The position numbers were made by a program, and so were the translations under genes. This document shows, piece by piece, positions 1 through 8,501 of a DNA stretch of 64,000 nt. Under the pieces are notes generated by a model. It made no database searches. It saw only the letters and a program-made list of their open reading frames with translations, and was not told the DNA's origin. The stretch is from AC-69 sp963751665 (lineage in GTDB: Bacteria > Actinomycetota > UBA4738 > HRBIN12), in the NCBI GenBank assembly GCA_963751665.1, contig CAVVVF010000005.1, forward strand, positions 62,001 to 126,000, written 5' to 3'. Positions within the stretch are counted from its first letter, which is position 1. Each line of letters opens with the position of its first letter.

Positions 1-316
1 GCCCCTGGAACCGGACCTTGTCCGTCGCCAGCACGGCCTGCGTGTCGCCCGACATCGTCGGCATCCAGGCCAGCTTGTGCTGGGCCATGAGCTCGCCCGT
101 CACCACCGCGACCACGCCGGGGACCGCTTGTGCCTTGGACGTGTCGATGCCGGTGATCGTGGCGTGCGCGTAGGGGCTTCGCAGGATGGCCATGTGCAGC
201 ATGCCGGGCAGGGTGATGTCGTCGATGTAGGTGCCCTTGCCCCGGATGAACCGGTCGTCCTCCTTGCGCTTGACCCGGTGTCCCAGGCCGCGGATCTCCT
301 CGGTCTCCGTTGACAT
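1..316 (-). CDS. Molybdopterin-binding large subunit (CoxL-like), partial
   Basis: Amino-terminal part of a large subunit of the aerobic CO dehydrogenase / xanthine dehydrogenase family; the rest lies beyond the left edge. About 105 residues follow the ATG at 314-316 and carry the usual family start: a lysine- and arginine-rich 'GHRVKRKEDDRF' segment, a 'TYIDDI' strand and 'LRSPYAHA'. The active-site loop that would separate form I from form II is not in the window, so the substrate is open. It is the last visible gene of a minus-strand order coxM-coxS-coxL, starting 12 bases after the coxS stop. Family membership is clear; a true CO dehydrogenase function is not shown. Confidence 0.85.
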   Translation of the reverse strand, partial: MSTETEEIRGLGHRVKRKEDDRFIRGKGTYIDDITLPGMLHMAILRSPYAHATITGIDTSKAQAVPGVVAVVTGELMAQHKLAWMPTMSGDTQAVLATDKVRFQG

Positions 317-328
317 CGATGCTCCCCT

Positions 329-814
329 CTAGACCTTCGCCGGCTCGGTCGCGCCGGCCTTGATCCGGGCGGCGAGCTGGATGGCCTTCACGATGTTCAT
401 GTAGCCGGTGCACCGGCAGATGTTCCCTGAGATGGCCCACCGAACGTCGTCATCGGAAGGATCGGGGTTCCGTTCCAGCAGCGCCTTGCCCACCAGCATC
501 ATGCCCGACGTGCAGAAGCCGCACTGGAGGCCGTGTTCCTCCTTGAACGCCACCTGGACAGGATGCAGCTCGCCACCCGTCATGAGTCCCTCGACCGTCG
601 TGACCTCGCGGCCGTCGGCCTGGACACCGAAGAGGGTGCAGGACTTCACCGGGGTCCCGTCGAGCAGCACCGTGCACGCCCCGCAGCTCGTGGTGTCGCA
701 GCCCTCGTGGGTCCCGGTCAGGCCGAACGCCTCCCTGATGAGGTGGACCAGGAGGAGGCGAGGCTCGACGTCGGCGGTTCGCTCCGTCCCGTTGACCTTC
801 ACGCTGATCTGCAT
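329..814 (-). CDS. coxS: (2Fe-2S)-binding small subunit of a molybdenum hydroxylase
   Basis: 161 aa, the normal length for a CoxS-type subunit. It should carry two [2Fe-2S] clusters that pass electrons from the molybdenum site in the large subunit to FAD in the medium subunit. The amino-terminal ferredoxin-like domain has the C-x4-C-x2-C set in 'GCDTTSCGAC' and the later cysteine in 'VKSC'. The carboxyl-terminal helical domain has 'CGFC' and 'CRC'. It lies 11 bases after coxM and 12 before coxL, so the three genes are probably one transcript. A second CoxS at 2304-2780 is clearly homologous but differs throughout, so this is not a recent duplication. Confidence 0.93.
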   Translation of the reverse strand: MQISVKVNGTERTADVEPRLLLVHLIREAFGLTGTHEGCDTTSCGACTVLLDGTPVKSCTLFGVQADGREVTTVEGLMTGGELHPVQVAFKEEHGLQCGFCTSGMMLVGKALLERNPDPSDDDVRWAISGNICRCTGYMNIVKAIQLAARIKAGATEPAKV

Positions 815-825
815 GCTTGCCCCCT

Positions 826-1692
826 TCAGGCCGCGCGAGCCATCTCGACGGCTCGGGCCAGGCCGCGCCGTACGAACACCTCGACGACGTGGCGCTTGTA
901 TTCGCCCGAACCACGGACGTCCGCGACCGGGTTGGACGCGGCGGCGGCCAGGCGGCCGGCCTCGGCGAACAGCGCCTCGTTCGGCTCCTTGCCGTTCAGG
1001 ACCGCTTCCGCTTCAGCCGGCTCGATGTTCTTGGTCCCCACCGCGGTGAGGCCGATCCCGGTTCGGCCGATCGTCCCGTCGTCCATCGACACGCGGACGG
1101 CGGCGGCAACGGTGGCGAAGTCGCCCACCTTCCGCTCGAGCTTCAGGTACGCGCCGCCGGTCCGGGGGGCCGGCACCGGCACGCGAACCTCGGTCAGGAT
1201 CTCGTCGGACGTAAGGGCGGTGGTGAAGATGTCCTGGAGGAAGTCCGTGATGGGGATCTCTCGCTCGCCGCGCGCGCTGCGCGCCACGACGCTCGCGCCG
1301 ACGGCGAGCATCACCGCCCCCCAGTCGCCCGCCGGATCGGCGTGGGCCAGGGACCCGCCCACCGTCCCCAGGTTGCGAACGATGGGATCGGCGATCTGCG
1401 GTGCCGCCGCAGCGAGCGTCGGATAGCGGGCCGATAGCAGATCGGACTCCGCCATCTGGTTGTGCCGGACCAGTGCGCCGATCCGCAAGAACCCACCCTC
1501 CTCCCTGATGCCGTCGAGGCCCGGGACGCGGTTCACGTCGAGCAGGTGGGCGGGAGCGGCGAACCGGAACTTCAGCAGCGGGATGAGGCTCTGTCCCCCG
1601 GCAAGGACCTTGGCCTCATCGAGGCTGGACAGGAGCCGGACCGCCTCGTCCAGCGAGGACGGCCGGTGGTACTCGAACGGTGCCGGCAGCAT
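826..1692 (-). CDS. coxM: FAD-binding medium subunit of a molybdenum hydroxylase
   Basis: 288 aa member of the FAD-binding domain in molybdopterin dehydrogenase family with a CO dehydrogenase flavoprotein carboxyl-terminal domain. The two FAD-binding loops are visible: 'AGGQSLIP' near residue 32 and 'TVGGSLAHADPAGD' near residue 110. It passes electrons from the CoxS clusters to an acceptor. It is the first gene of the minus-strand operon and is divergent from the pilin-like gene at 1774, with about 80 bases between them that must hold both promoters. The subunit order M-S-L is a standard cox order. Confidence 0.93.
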   Translation of the reverse strand: MLPAPFEYHRPSSLDEAVRLLSSLDEAKVLAGGQSLIPLLKFRFAAPAHLLDVNRVPGLDGIREEGGFLRIGALVRHNQMAESDLLSARYPTLAAAAPQIADPIVRNLGTVGGSLAHADPAGDWGAVMLAVGASVVARSARGEREIPITDFLQDIFTTALTSDEILTEVRVPVPAPRTGGAYLKLERKVGDFATVAAAVRVSMDDGTIGRTGIGLTAVGTKNIEPAEAEAVLNGKEPNEALFAEAGRLAAAASNPVADVRGSGEYKRHVVEVFVRRGLARAVEMARAA

Positions 1693-1773
1693 GTGAACCT
1701 CCCCCAGGTCTACGGACGAGCGGCGCTCCCGGACGGCGGGCCCATTATCGCCCCGCGCTATCTTCGGTGGGAA

Positions 1774-2229
1774 ATGGGGGGAGCGGCGAGGACGTCGAAC
1801 CGGGGGTTCTGGCTGGTGGTGGGGCTCATGGCCGCGGCCAGCGCCGTGCTCCTGGTCCTGATCCTGCTCAACCGGCCGGCGGCCGAGCGGGCCTCGGAGT
1901 TCACCGCCCGCGACAACCTGCGGACGGCGCTCGCCGCGGCGGAGACGGTACGGGGCCAGGAGGGATCGTTCGCCGCGGCGAGCGCGCCTCGCCTACGCCA
2001 GGCCGAGCCCGACCTGCTGTTCATCGACCCCGACGAGTCTTCGAACAACGCCGAGGTCATCAGCGTGCTCGCCACCAACACGATGTGGGCCGCGGCGGCC
2101 CGGGCCGAGACCGGCGCCTGCTTCTGGGTCCGGGCCCGGCCGGGGCGGCCCACGGTGTACGGCCGCGGCACCGACTGCAGCGGGCAGGCGGCCGGCGCCG
2201 CGGCGCCGGCCGCCTGGCCCTCCCCTTAA
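1774..2229 (+). CDS. Single-pass pilin-like secreted protein
   Basis: 151 aa from ATG 1774. A short basic head is followed by one hydrophobic segment (about residues 11-31), then 'ASEFTARDNLRTALAAAETV', a helix like that after the transmembrane part of type IV pilin-like proteins. The carboxyl-terminal globular part has two cysteines ('GACFWVR', 'GTDCSG') that could form a disulfide. There is no clear prepilin peptidase site, since Glu5 is absent. A second protein of the same plan lies at 19591-20047. No pilus assembly genes are nearby, so a role in pili is only a guess from shape. It lies between two cox operons and may or may not be linked to them. Confidence 0.6.
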   Translation: MGGAARTSNRGFWLVVGLMAAASAVLLVLILLNRPAAERASEFTARDNLRTALAAAETVRGQEGSFAAASAPRLRQAEPDLLFIDPDESSNNAEVISVLATNTMWAAAARAETGACFWVRARPGRPTVYGRGTDCSGQAAGAAAPAAWPSP

Positions 2230-2303
2230 CCGATTTCCCGCTCCCGGGCGGACCGGGCTACTATCCGAATCCTCAGCGGCTGTTGGCGAAAGGGGGACGC
2301 GCC

Positions 2304-2780
2304 GTGGCGCGGGTCGAGGTCACCGTCAACGGGGCCAAGCGGGAGGCCGACGTCGAGCCCCGCACGCTCCTCGTGTACTTCCTCCGTGAGTCCCTCGGGC
2401 TCACCGGCACCAATGTCGGATGCGATACCTCTTCCTGTGGCGCGTGCACCGTCCTACTCGACGGTGAGTCGATCAAGTCCTGCACGATGCTCGCCGTCCA
2501 GGCCGACGGGCGCGAGGTCACGACCATCGAGGGCCTCGCGTCGGACGGGGAGATGCATCCGCTCCAGGAGTCCTTCCATCGGAACCACGGCTTGCAGTGC
2601 GGGTACTGCACGCCGGGCATGATCATGGCCGCGGTGAGCTACTTGAAGGAGAACCCGAGTCCCACGGAGGAGGAGGTTCGGGAGTCGCTGGAGGGCAACC
2701 TGTGCCGGTGCACCGGCTACCAGAACATCGTGAAGTCGATCCTTGACGCCGCCGGGCAGCTGAGCGGCGCGAAGGCGTGA
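2304..2780 (+). CDS. coxS: (2Fe-2S)-binding small subunit, second cox operon
   Basis: 158 aa from GTG 2304, chosen because a strong purine-rich ribosome site (AAAGGGGGA, about 2289-2297) precedes it and homology begins there with 'ARVEVTVNG'. Cluster ligands are complete: 'GCDTSSCGAC' plus 'IKSC' in the ferredoxin-like domain, 'CGYC' and 'CRC' in the helical domain. First gene of a plus-strand operon coxS-coxL-coxM, with coxL 10 bases downstream. It would move electrons from the molybdenum centre of the large subunit to FAD in the medium subunit. Confidence 0.93.
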   Translation: MARVEVTVNGAKREADVEPRTLLVYFLRESLGLTGTNVGCDTSSCGACTVLLDGESIKSCTMLAVQADGREVTTIEGLASDGEMHPLQESFHRNHGLQCGYCTPGMIMAAVSYLKENPSPTEEEVRESLEGNLCRCTGYQNIVKSILDAAGQLSGAKA

Positions 2781-2790
2781 GGGGGCCGAG

Positions 2791-5160
2791 ATGGCGAAGA
2801 CCGAATCGCGCGTGATCGGCACTCCCGTCCTTCGCAAGGAAGACCCGGAGCTGCTGACCGGCCAGGCGAAGTACACCGACGACCTGGTCGTCCACGGGAT
2901 GCTCTGGATGCACATCGTGCGCAGCCCCTACGCGCACGCGAGGATCGGCCGCGTCGACCTGTCGAAGGCGCTCGCGATGCCCGGCGTGGTCGCGGCGTTC
3001 TCCGGCCAGGACCTGGCCGGCGATTGGACCGGGCCGTTGCTCATGGCCTGGCCGGTGACCGAGGACATCAACAACCCGCCGCACTGGCCGCTGGCCAAGG
3101 ACAAGGCCCGGTACCAGGGGGACGGGGTCGCCGTGGTGGTTGCGGAGACGCGGGCCCAGGCGGCCGACGCCGCGGAGGCTGTGGAGGTCGACTACGAGGC
3201 CCTCCCGGTCGCAGTCGACATGGAGGCCGCGCTGGGAAGCGGTGCTCCTCTCGTGCACGAGGAGTTCGGGACGAACAAGTGCTACACGTGGACCCTGACC
3301 AACGGCGACGTGGACAAGGTGTTCGCCGATGCTCCCGTCGTGGTGAAGGAGCGCTACGTCATCCAGCGACAGATCCCCACGGCGATCGAGACCCGCTCGG
3401 TGCTGGCAGCCCCCAGCCCCGCCCAGGGAGACTTCACCCTGTGGACCTCGTCGCAGATCCCGCACATCGTCAAGGTGGCGATGACCCTCGGCCTGGGGAT
3501 CCCCGAGTCCAAGCTCCGCGTGATCGCACCCCGGGTCGGCGGCGGGTTCGGGTCGAAGCTGCAGGTCTATCCGGAGGAGATGCTGTCCCTGGCGCTGGCG
3601 AAGCGGTTGGGACGGCCGATCAAGTGGACGGAGACGCGCTCGGAGAACTCCCTGGCGACGCATCACGGCCGGGACCAGATCCAGGAGATGGAGCTGGCCG
3701 CCGACGAGGAGGGGAGCATCCATGGCTACCGGGCCCGGATCCTGGTGAACATGGGCGGCTACCTCATGATCATCACGCCCGGCACGCCGCTTCTCGGCGC
3801 GTTCGTGTACTGCGGCCCGTACAGCGGTGAGGCGTACCAGGTCGAGTTCACCGGCGTGTTCACCAACACAGTCCCCACCGACGCCTATCGCGGCGCGGGT
3901 CGGCCCGAAGCCACCTACGCCATCGAGCGCGCCATCGAAGCGCTTGCCCGCAGGGTTGGTAAGGACCCGGTGGAGATCCGCCGGATGAACTTCCTCCAGC
4001 CGTTCACGGAGCCGACCGCCTCGCCCGGCGGGCTCCAGCTCGACTCGGGCAACTACGGGGAGACCCTGGACCAGGCGCTCGAGCTCGTGGGGTACGAGGA
4101 CCTCCTGAAGGAGCAGCAGATCCGTCGGGAGCACGGCGGGGCCAAGCAGATCGGGATCGGGTTCTCGACATACCTCGAGATGTGCGGCCTGGCCCCCTCC
4201 CGGGTGTTGGCAAGCCTTCGTTATGCCGCCGGCGGCTGGGACGCGGCGGAGATCCGGGTCTCGCCGACGGGGAAGGTCGTCGTGGCGGCCGGCACGAGCC
4301 CCCATGGCCAGGGGCACGCGACCACATTCGCGCAGATCGTCTCCGAGGACCTCGGGATCCCGATCGAGGACGTCGAGGTGACGTTCGGGGATACAGAGCT
4401 ATCACCCCTCGGCATGGACACGTACGGCAGCCGGAGCATCTCGGTCGGCGGGGTCGCGGTGCACCGGGCGGCGATGAAGGTCGTGGAGAAGGCCCGGAAG
4501 ATCGCCGCCCACGAGCTCGAGGTCGCGGAGGACGACCTCGAGTTCGAGGCGGGCACGTTCACGGTGAGAGGCGCGCCGGACACGGCGAAGACCATCCCGG
4601 AGATCGCCTTCGCCGCGTGGACGGCGCACAACCTCCCCGATGGTCTCGAGCCGAACCTCGAGTCCTCGGCCGCCTACGACCCGCAGAACTTCGTGTTCCC
4701 GTACGGGGCGCACATCTGCGCGGTCGAGGTGGACACCGAAACCGGCGAGGTCGGCGTGCTGAAGTACGTCGCCGTCGACGACGTCGGGAGGATCATCAAC
4801 CCGCAGATCGTCGACGGTCAGGTGCAGGGCGGCGTGATCCAGGGCATCGCCGAGGCCCTCTTCGAAGAGGCCATCTACGACGAGAATGGGACTCTCCTGA
4901 CCGGAACGCTCACGAACTACGAGGTCCCGGCGGCCTCCGAAGTGCCGTCGATCACGCTCGGCCGATCGGAGACCTGGTCCACGACGAACGAGCTCGGAGT
5001 AAAGGGGGTCGGCGAGACCGGCACGATCGCGTCGCCTCCCGCCGTGATCAACGCGGTCATCGACGCCCTCTCCTACCTGGGGATCACCGACATGGAGCGG
5101 CCGGCCACGCCTGAGCGGGTGTGGAGGGCCATTCGCCAGGCGAAGGGAGGTGCGGCATGA
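2791..5160 (+). CDS. coxL: Molybdopterin-binding large subunit, form II CoxL type
   Basis: 789 aa, full length for the family. It would hold the Mo-pyranopterin cytosine dinucleotide cofactor and perform the hydroxylation or oxidation. Seen: amino-terminal 'GKxx' region and 'RSPYAHA', the molybdopterin loop 'GGGFGSKLQ', 'DAYRGAGRPE' around residues 364-373, and the carboxyl-terminal 'GVKGVGETG' with the catalytic glutamate. The AYRGAGR loop is the signature of form II CoxL proteins; true high-affinity CO dehydrogenases (form I) have AYxCSFR. Form II enzymes have uncertain substrates, so 'CO dehydrogenase' should be read as a family name. The start overlaps nothing and the stop overlaps the coxM start by four bases. 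Confidence 0.95.
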   Translation: MAKTESRVIGTPVLRKEDPELLTGQAKYTDDLVVHGMLWMHIVRSPYAHARIGRVDLSKALAMPGVVAAFSGQDLAGDWTGPLLMAWPVTEDINNPPHWPLAKDKARYQGDGVAVVVAETRAQAADAAEAVEVDYEALPVAVDMEAALGSGAPLVHEEFGTNKCYTWTLTNGDVDKVFADAPVVVKERYVIQRQIPTAIETRSVLAAPSPAQGDFTLWTSSQIPHIVKVAMTLGLGIPESKLRVIAPRVGGGFGSKLQVYPEEMLSLALAKRLGRPIKWTETRSENSLATHHGRDQIQEMELAADEEGSIHGYRARILVNMGGYLMIITPGTPLLGAFVYCGPYSGEAYQVEFTGVFTNTVPTDAYRGAGRPEATYAIERAIEALARRVGKDPVEIRRMNFLQPFTEPTASPGGLQLDSGNYGETLDQALELVGYEDLLKEQQIRREHGGAKQIGIGFSTYLEMCGLAPSRVLASLRYAAGGWDAAEIRVSPTGKVVVAAGTSPHGQGHATTFAQIVSEDLGIPIEDVEVTFGDTELSPLGMDTYGSRSISVGGVAVHRAAMKVVEKARKIAAHELEVAEDDLEFEAGTFTVRGAPDTAKTIPEIAFAAWTAHNLPDGLEPNLESSAAYDPQNFVFPYGAHICAVEVDTETGEVGVLKYVAVDDVGRIINPQIVDGQVQGGVIQGIAEALFEEAIYDENGTLLTGTLTNYEVPAASEVPSITLGRSETWSTTNELGVKGVGETGTIASPPAVINAVIDALSYLGITDMERPATPERVWRAIRQAKGGAA

Positions 5161-5987
5161 TCCCGGCGCCGTTCGACTACGCCCGCGCCGAGTCGGTGGA
5201 CCACGCGATCGAGCTCCTGTCGGGCAACGACGAGGCGAAGATCATCGCCGGCGGCCACTCGCTCCTGCCGCTCATGCGGCTCCGGTTGGCCAGGCCGGCC
5301 ATGCTGGTGGACATCTCGCGCATCGGGGACCTCGGGTACATCCGGGAGGACGGGAACCAGGTCGCGATCGGCGCGCTGGCCCGGCATCACGACGTGGCGA
5401 ACAGCGAGGCCCTCCGCGAGCTGGCGCCGATCGTGGCGTACGCCGCGAGCCAGATCGGGGACCCCCAGGTCCGTCACCTCGGCACGATCGGCGGCTCGTG
5501 CGCGCATGCCGACCCGGCCTCGGACATGCCGACGGTGCTCCTGGCCCTCGGAGCCGAGCTCGTCGTCCGGGGCCCGAAGGGGAAGTCGCGCACGGTGAAG
5601 GCGGCGGACTTCTTCAAGGGACTGTTCGAGCCCGACCTGGCATCGAACGAGGTGCTCGCGGAGATCCGGGTCCCCAAGACTACGGGGCGCGGGTGGAGCT
5701 ACCTGAAGTTCCACCGCCGGGCCCAGGACTGGGCCATGGTCGGGGTGGCCGCCGTGGCCGGCGATGGGGCCGGTCCTGCCGTGGCGCTCACGAACATGGG
5801 GGAGCGGCCGCTTCGAGCGGCCGGCGTGGAGGAAGCCCTGGTCGGTGGGGCCGACCCGGCGACCGCGGCCCAGCGGGCCGACGAGGGCACCAGCCCGCCG
5901 TCGGACACGTTCGGTAGCGCGGAGTACCGCAAGGAGCTGTCGAAGGTGCTCGTGCGCCGGGCACTCGAGGAGGCAATGTCTCGGTAG
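5157..5987 (+). CDS. coxM: FAD-binding medium subunit, second cox operon
   Basis: 276 aa from the ATG in an ATGA overlap with the coxL stop, which implies translational coupling; this start also gives the family's usual 'MIPAPFDY' beginning. FAD loops 'AGGHSLLP' (near residue 32) and 'TIGGSCAHADPASD' (near residue 110) are present. Third gene of the plus-strand coxSLM operon. The carboxyl-terminal flavoprotein domain is present but shorter than in the minus-strand homologue. It ends 13 bases before a strong promoter for the next gene. Confidence 0.93.
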   Translation: MIPAPFDYARAESVDHAIELLSGNDEAKIIAGGHSLLPLMRLRLARPAMLVDISRIGDLGYIREDGNQVAIGALARHHDVANSEALRELAPIVAYAASQIGDPQVRHLGTIGGSCAHADPASDMPTVLLALGAELVVRGPKGKSRTVKAADFFKGLFEPDLASNEVLAEIRVPKTTGRGWSYLKFHRRAQDWAMVGVAAVAGDGAGPAVALTNMGERPLRAAGVEEALVGGADPATAAQRADEGTSPPSDTFGSAEYRKELSKVLVRRALEEAMSR

Positions 5988-6000
5988 CCGGGCGGAAGCT

Positions 6001-6029
6001 TTGACGGCCGAGGCTCGGTCTGCCTAGAT
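6001..6029 (+). promoter_or_regulatory. Sigma-70-type promoter for a leaderless mscS transcript
   Basis: TTGACG at 6001-6006, a 17-base spacer and CTAGAT at 6024-6029. A start of transcription about seven bases after the -10 would fall at or next to the ATG at 6037. This supports 6037 and not the in-frame ATG at 6028, which lies inside the -10 box, as the start of the channel gene. Leaderless messages are common in actinobacteria; the start point itself is inferred. Confidence 0.6.
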
Positions 6030-6036
6030 GGTGGGC

Positions 6037-6921
6037 ATGCCGCCCGTGGCCGCACCGCACTTCGACTTCGAACGCTGGTTCGACAACAACGGGGTCAGGA
6101 CCATCGCGATCATGGTGGTCGCGATCGTGGTGACCATCGTGACCCGATTCCTGGTCCTACGGTTCCGCCACAAGCTCGAGGGCAAGCCGAGCCTGACACA
6201 GGAGCTGAACCTCCAGCGGGCCGCCACGCTCACCCACGCCCTGTCCACCGCCATCATCGTCGTGATCTGGACGATCGCGTTCCTGCTCATCCTGGGGACG
6301 CTGCACGTGGAGCTCGCGCCGTTCCTGGCCAGTGCGGGCGTCGTCGGAGTCGCGCTCGGCTTCGGGGCGCAGAGCATCGTCAAGGACACGCTTTCCGGGT
6401 TCTTCATCCTCCTCGAGAACCAGTTCGGCGTGGGCGACGTGATCGAGGTCCAAACCACGGCGGGCCCCGTCTCGGGCAAGGTCGAGGACCTCAGTCTTCG
6501 AGTCACCACCCTCCGCGCGTTCGACGGGACGCTCCACGTCGTCCCGAACGGCAACATCCAGGTGGTATCGAACAAGTCCCGAGGGTGGGCCCGGGCCATC
6601 GTGGACGTCCGGGTGGCCTACGGCGAGGACGTGGACAAGGTCCGGGAGATCCTGGAGGAGCTGTTCGAGGAGATCCGCAAGGATCCCGTGTTCAAGGACT
6701 GGATCATGGAGGGTCCGAGCATCCTGGGCGTGGAGAGCCTGGCCGACTACGCCCTGGTGGTGCGGGTGGTGGCGGACACCAGGCCCTCGAAGCGATGGGA
6801 CGCCGAACGCCGGCTGCGTGAGCGCATCACCCGCCGCCTGTCCGAACGCGGTATCGGTGTGCCCTTCCCGCCGGCCGTCTCACCGAGGCCCGGCGATGCC
6901 TCCGCCGGCTCGCCCTCGTAG
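6037..6921 (+). CDS. MscS-family mechanosensitive channel
   Basis: 294 aa small-conductance mechanosensitive channel, which would open under membrane tension to release solutes after osmotic downshock. Three hydrophobic segments are visible: about residues 20-40, 65-88 and 95-130. The last contains the pore helix 'GVALGFGAQSIVKD' and is followed by 'LSGFFILLENQFGVGD', the hallmark join of pore and beta domain. The soluble carboxyl-terminal region ('RVTTLRAFDGTLHVVPNG') matches the MscS beta and alpha/beta domains. It has its own promoter immediately upstream and sits apart from the cox operon by 49 bases. Confidence 0.93.
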   Translation: MPPVAAPHFDFERWFDNNGVRTIAIMVVAIVVTIVTRFLVLRFRHKLEGKPSLTQELNLQRAATLTHALSTAIIVVIWTIAFLLILGTLHVELAPFLASAGVVGVALGFGAQSIVKDTLSGFFILLENQFGVGDVIEVQTTAGPVSGKVEDLSLRVTTLRAFDGTLHVVPNGNIQVVSNKSRGWARAIVDVRVAYGEDVDKVREILEELFEEIRKDPVFKDWIMEGPSILGVESLADYALVVRVVADTRPSKRWDAERRLRERITRRLSERGIGVPFPPAVSPRPGDASAGSPS

Positions 6922-6995
6922 GGCACGATCGAGACCCCTTTCGGTTCGAACGGGTTGAGAATGGACAAGGAACGCCCCGGTAGGAGGTGGGGTCT

Positions 6996-7508
6996 ATGTC
7001 CATCGGGCTGTTGCTCTTGCGCCTCGTGGTCGGCCTTCTGCTCGTCGGCCATGGCACGCAGAAGCTGTTCGGCTGGTTCGGCGGTGGCGGCCTCGACGGC
7101 ACCGCCCGCAATTTCGCATCTCTCGGATACCGGCCCGGGAGGGTCATGGCCATGTTGGGTGGCATGGCGGAGACCCTTGGCGGGCTGTCGCTCGCACTCG
7201 GGTTCCTCACGCCGCTGGGGTCCGCCGCCATCATCGGCGCCATGCTGAACGCCATCCTGTCCGTGCACCTTCCGAAGGGGGTTTGGAACACGAAGGGCGG
7301 GTTCGAGTTCCCCCTGACGAACGCGGCGGTGGCAGCGGCGGTCGCGTTCACCGGGCCGGGGAGGTATTCGATCGACCACGCGATCGGGTTCGAGCCCGGA
7401 CACGTGGTCTCGGGGTCGTTCGCTCTTCTGCTCGGCGTCGTGGTCGGCATGATCGTCTACGCCTCGCGGAGGCCGGAGCCGGCGGGAGCCGCTACGCTGG
7501 AAGCGTGA
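6996..7508 (+). CDS. DoxX-family membrane protein
   Basis: 170 aa from ATG 6996, chosen because GGAGGTGG at 6984-6990 is well placed before it; the upstream GTG at 6987 lies within that ribosome site. DoxX proteins are four-helix membrane proteins linked in the literature to thiol or quinone redox. Seen: 'LLLRLVVGLLLVGHGTQKLFGWFGG', a classic DoxX start shortened here to 'HGTQKLFGWFGG', and three further hydrophobic stretches. The stop overlaps the GTG of the MoxR gene (GTGA), so the two are co-translated. Placement with CoxD/CoxE-like genes suggests a link to the molybdenum hydroxylases, which is inference. Confidence 0.88.
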   Translation: MSIGLLLLRLVVGLLLVGHGTQKLFGWFGGGGLDGTARNFASLGYRPGRVMAMLGGMAETLGGLSLALGFLTPLGSAAIIGAMLNAILSVHLPKGVWNTKGGFEFPLTNAAVAAAVAFTGPGRYSIDHAIGFEPGHVVSGSFALLLGVVVGMIVYASRRPEPAGAATLEA

Positions 7509-8389
7509 CGGGCAGGCTTCCGTTCGACTCGGTGCAGGATCTGCAAGCGGGGCTTCGTGGGGAGGGCTACCTCGCGGACCGCGGGCTGGCAACGGCGATC
7601 TACCTGGCCGTGTCGCTGGACAAGCCGCTGCTCCTGGAGGGCGAGGCCGGCGTGGGCAAGACCGAGGTGGCCAAGGCGCTCGCGTCGCTCCTGTCCCGTG
7701 AGCTGATTCGGCTCCAGTGCTACGAGGGGATCGACGCGTCCCAGGCGCTGTACGAGTGGAACTACTCACGCCAGCTGATCGCGGTTCGGGCGATGCAGGA
7801 CGGGACGGCCGAGACCCACGTGGAGGACCTGTTCGGGCCGGAGTACCTGGTCGAGCGGCCGCTCCTCGCTGCGATCAGGTCGGGCTCGAAGGCGGTGCTG
7901 CTGGTCGACGAGCTCGATCGGGCCGACGACGAGTTCGAGGCGTTCCTACTGGAGATCCTGTCCGAGTACGCCGTGACCATCCCCGAGATCGGGCGGGTGG
8001 CCGCGGACCAACCGCCGGCCGTCGTCGTGACCTCGAACCGGACCCGCGAGCTGCACGACGCCCTGAAGCGGCGATGCCTGTACCACTGGATCGATCACCC
8101 CTCGCTCGAGCGCGAGGTCGAGATCGTGCGAACGCGAGCGCCGGGCGTGTCCGAGACCATCGCCCGAGACGTCGCCGGGGCCGTGGCTCGCCTCCGGTCA
8201 CTCGACGTGGCGAAGCGTCCGGGGGTGGCGGAGACCATCGATTGGGCGAACGCGCTCGCGTTCCTTGGCGTCGAGCGCCTGGACGAGGGCACGGCCAGGG
8301 AGACCCTGGGGGCGGTGCTGAAGGACCACGAGGACCAGGAGCTGGCCGAGTCGCGCATCGCCGAGGTGGTCGGCGACGTCGACGGCTGA
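7505..8389 (+). CDS. coxD: MoxR-type AAA+ ATPase, CoxD-like
   Basis: 294 aa from GTG 7505, which overlaps the DoxX stop. MoxR ATPases work with VWA proteins as chaperones that mature metalloenzymes; the CoxD branch is needed to build the Mo-Cu site of CO dehydrogenase. Walker A is 'GEAGVGKT' (about residues 45-52), Walker B 'VLLVDELDRAD' (about 128-138), followed by sensor and arginine residues. The stretch 'CYEGIDASQALYEWNY' is typical of the CoxD branch. The VWA partner follows directly. CoxD status is inferred from this motif and context. Confidence 0.88.
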   Translation: MTGRLPFDSVQDLQAGLRGEGYLADRGLATAIYLAVSLDKPLLLEGEAGVGKTEVAKALASLLSRELIRLQCYEGIDASQALYEWNYSRQLIAVRAMQDGTAETHVEDLFGPEYLVERPLLAAIRSGSKAVLLVDELDRADDEFEAFLLEILSEYAVTIPEIGRVAADQPPAVVVTSNRTRELHDALKRRCLYHWIDHPSLEREVEIVRTRAPGVSETIARDVAGAVARLRSLDVAKRPGVAETIDWANALAFLGVERLDEGTARETLGAVLKDHEDQELAESRIAEVVGDVDG

Positions 8390-8501
8390 ACCGGGCGGCC
8401 TCGAGGGCTTCGATCGCCTGATCGGGTTCGGGCGCGAGCTTCGCCGCCGCGGCCTTCCCGTCGGCACCGGCCGCATCCTCACGTTCTTCCGGGCGGCGGC
8501 G

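Noticed and set aside
2623..4317. 564-codon frame on the minus strand opposite coxL
   Set aside because: It is an antisense shadow of a conserved gene in GC-rich DNA; the residues are Arg/His/Gly-rich with no domain.
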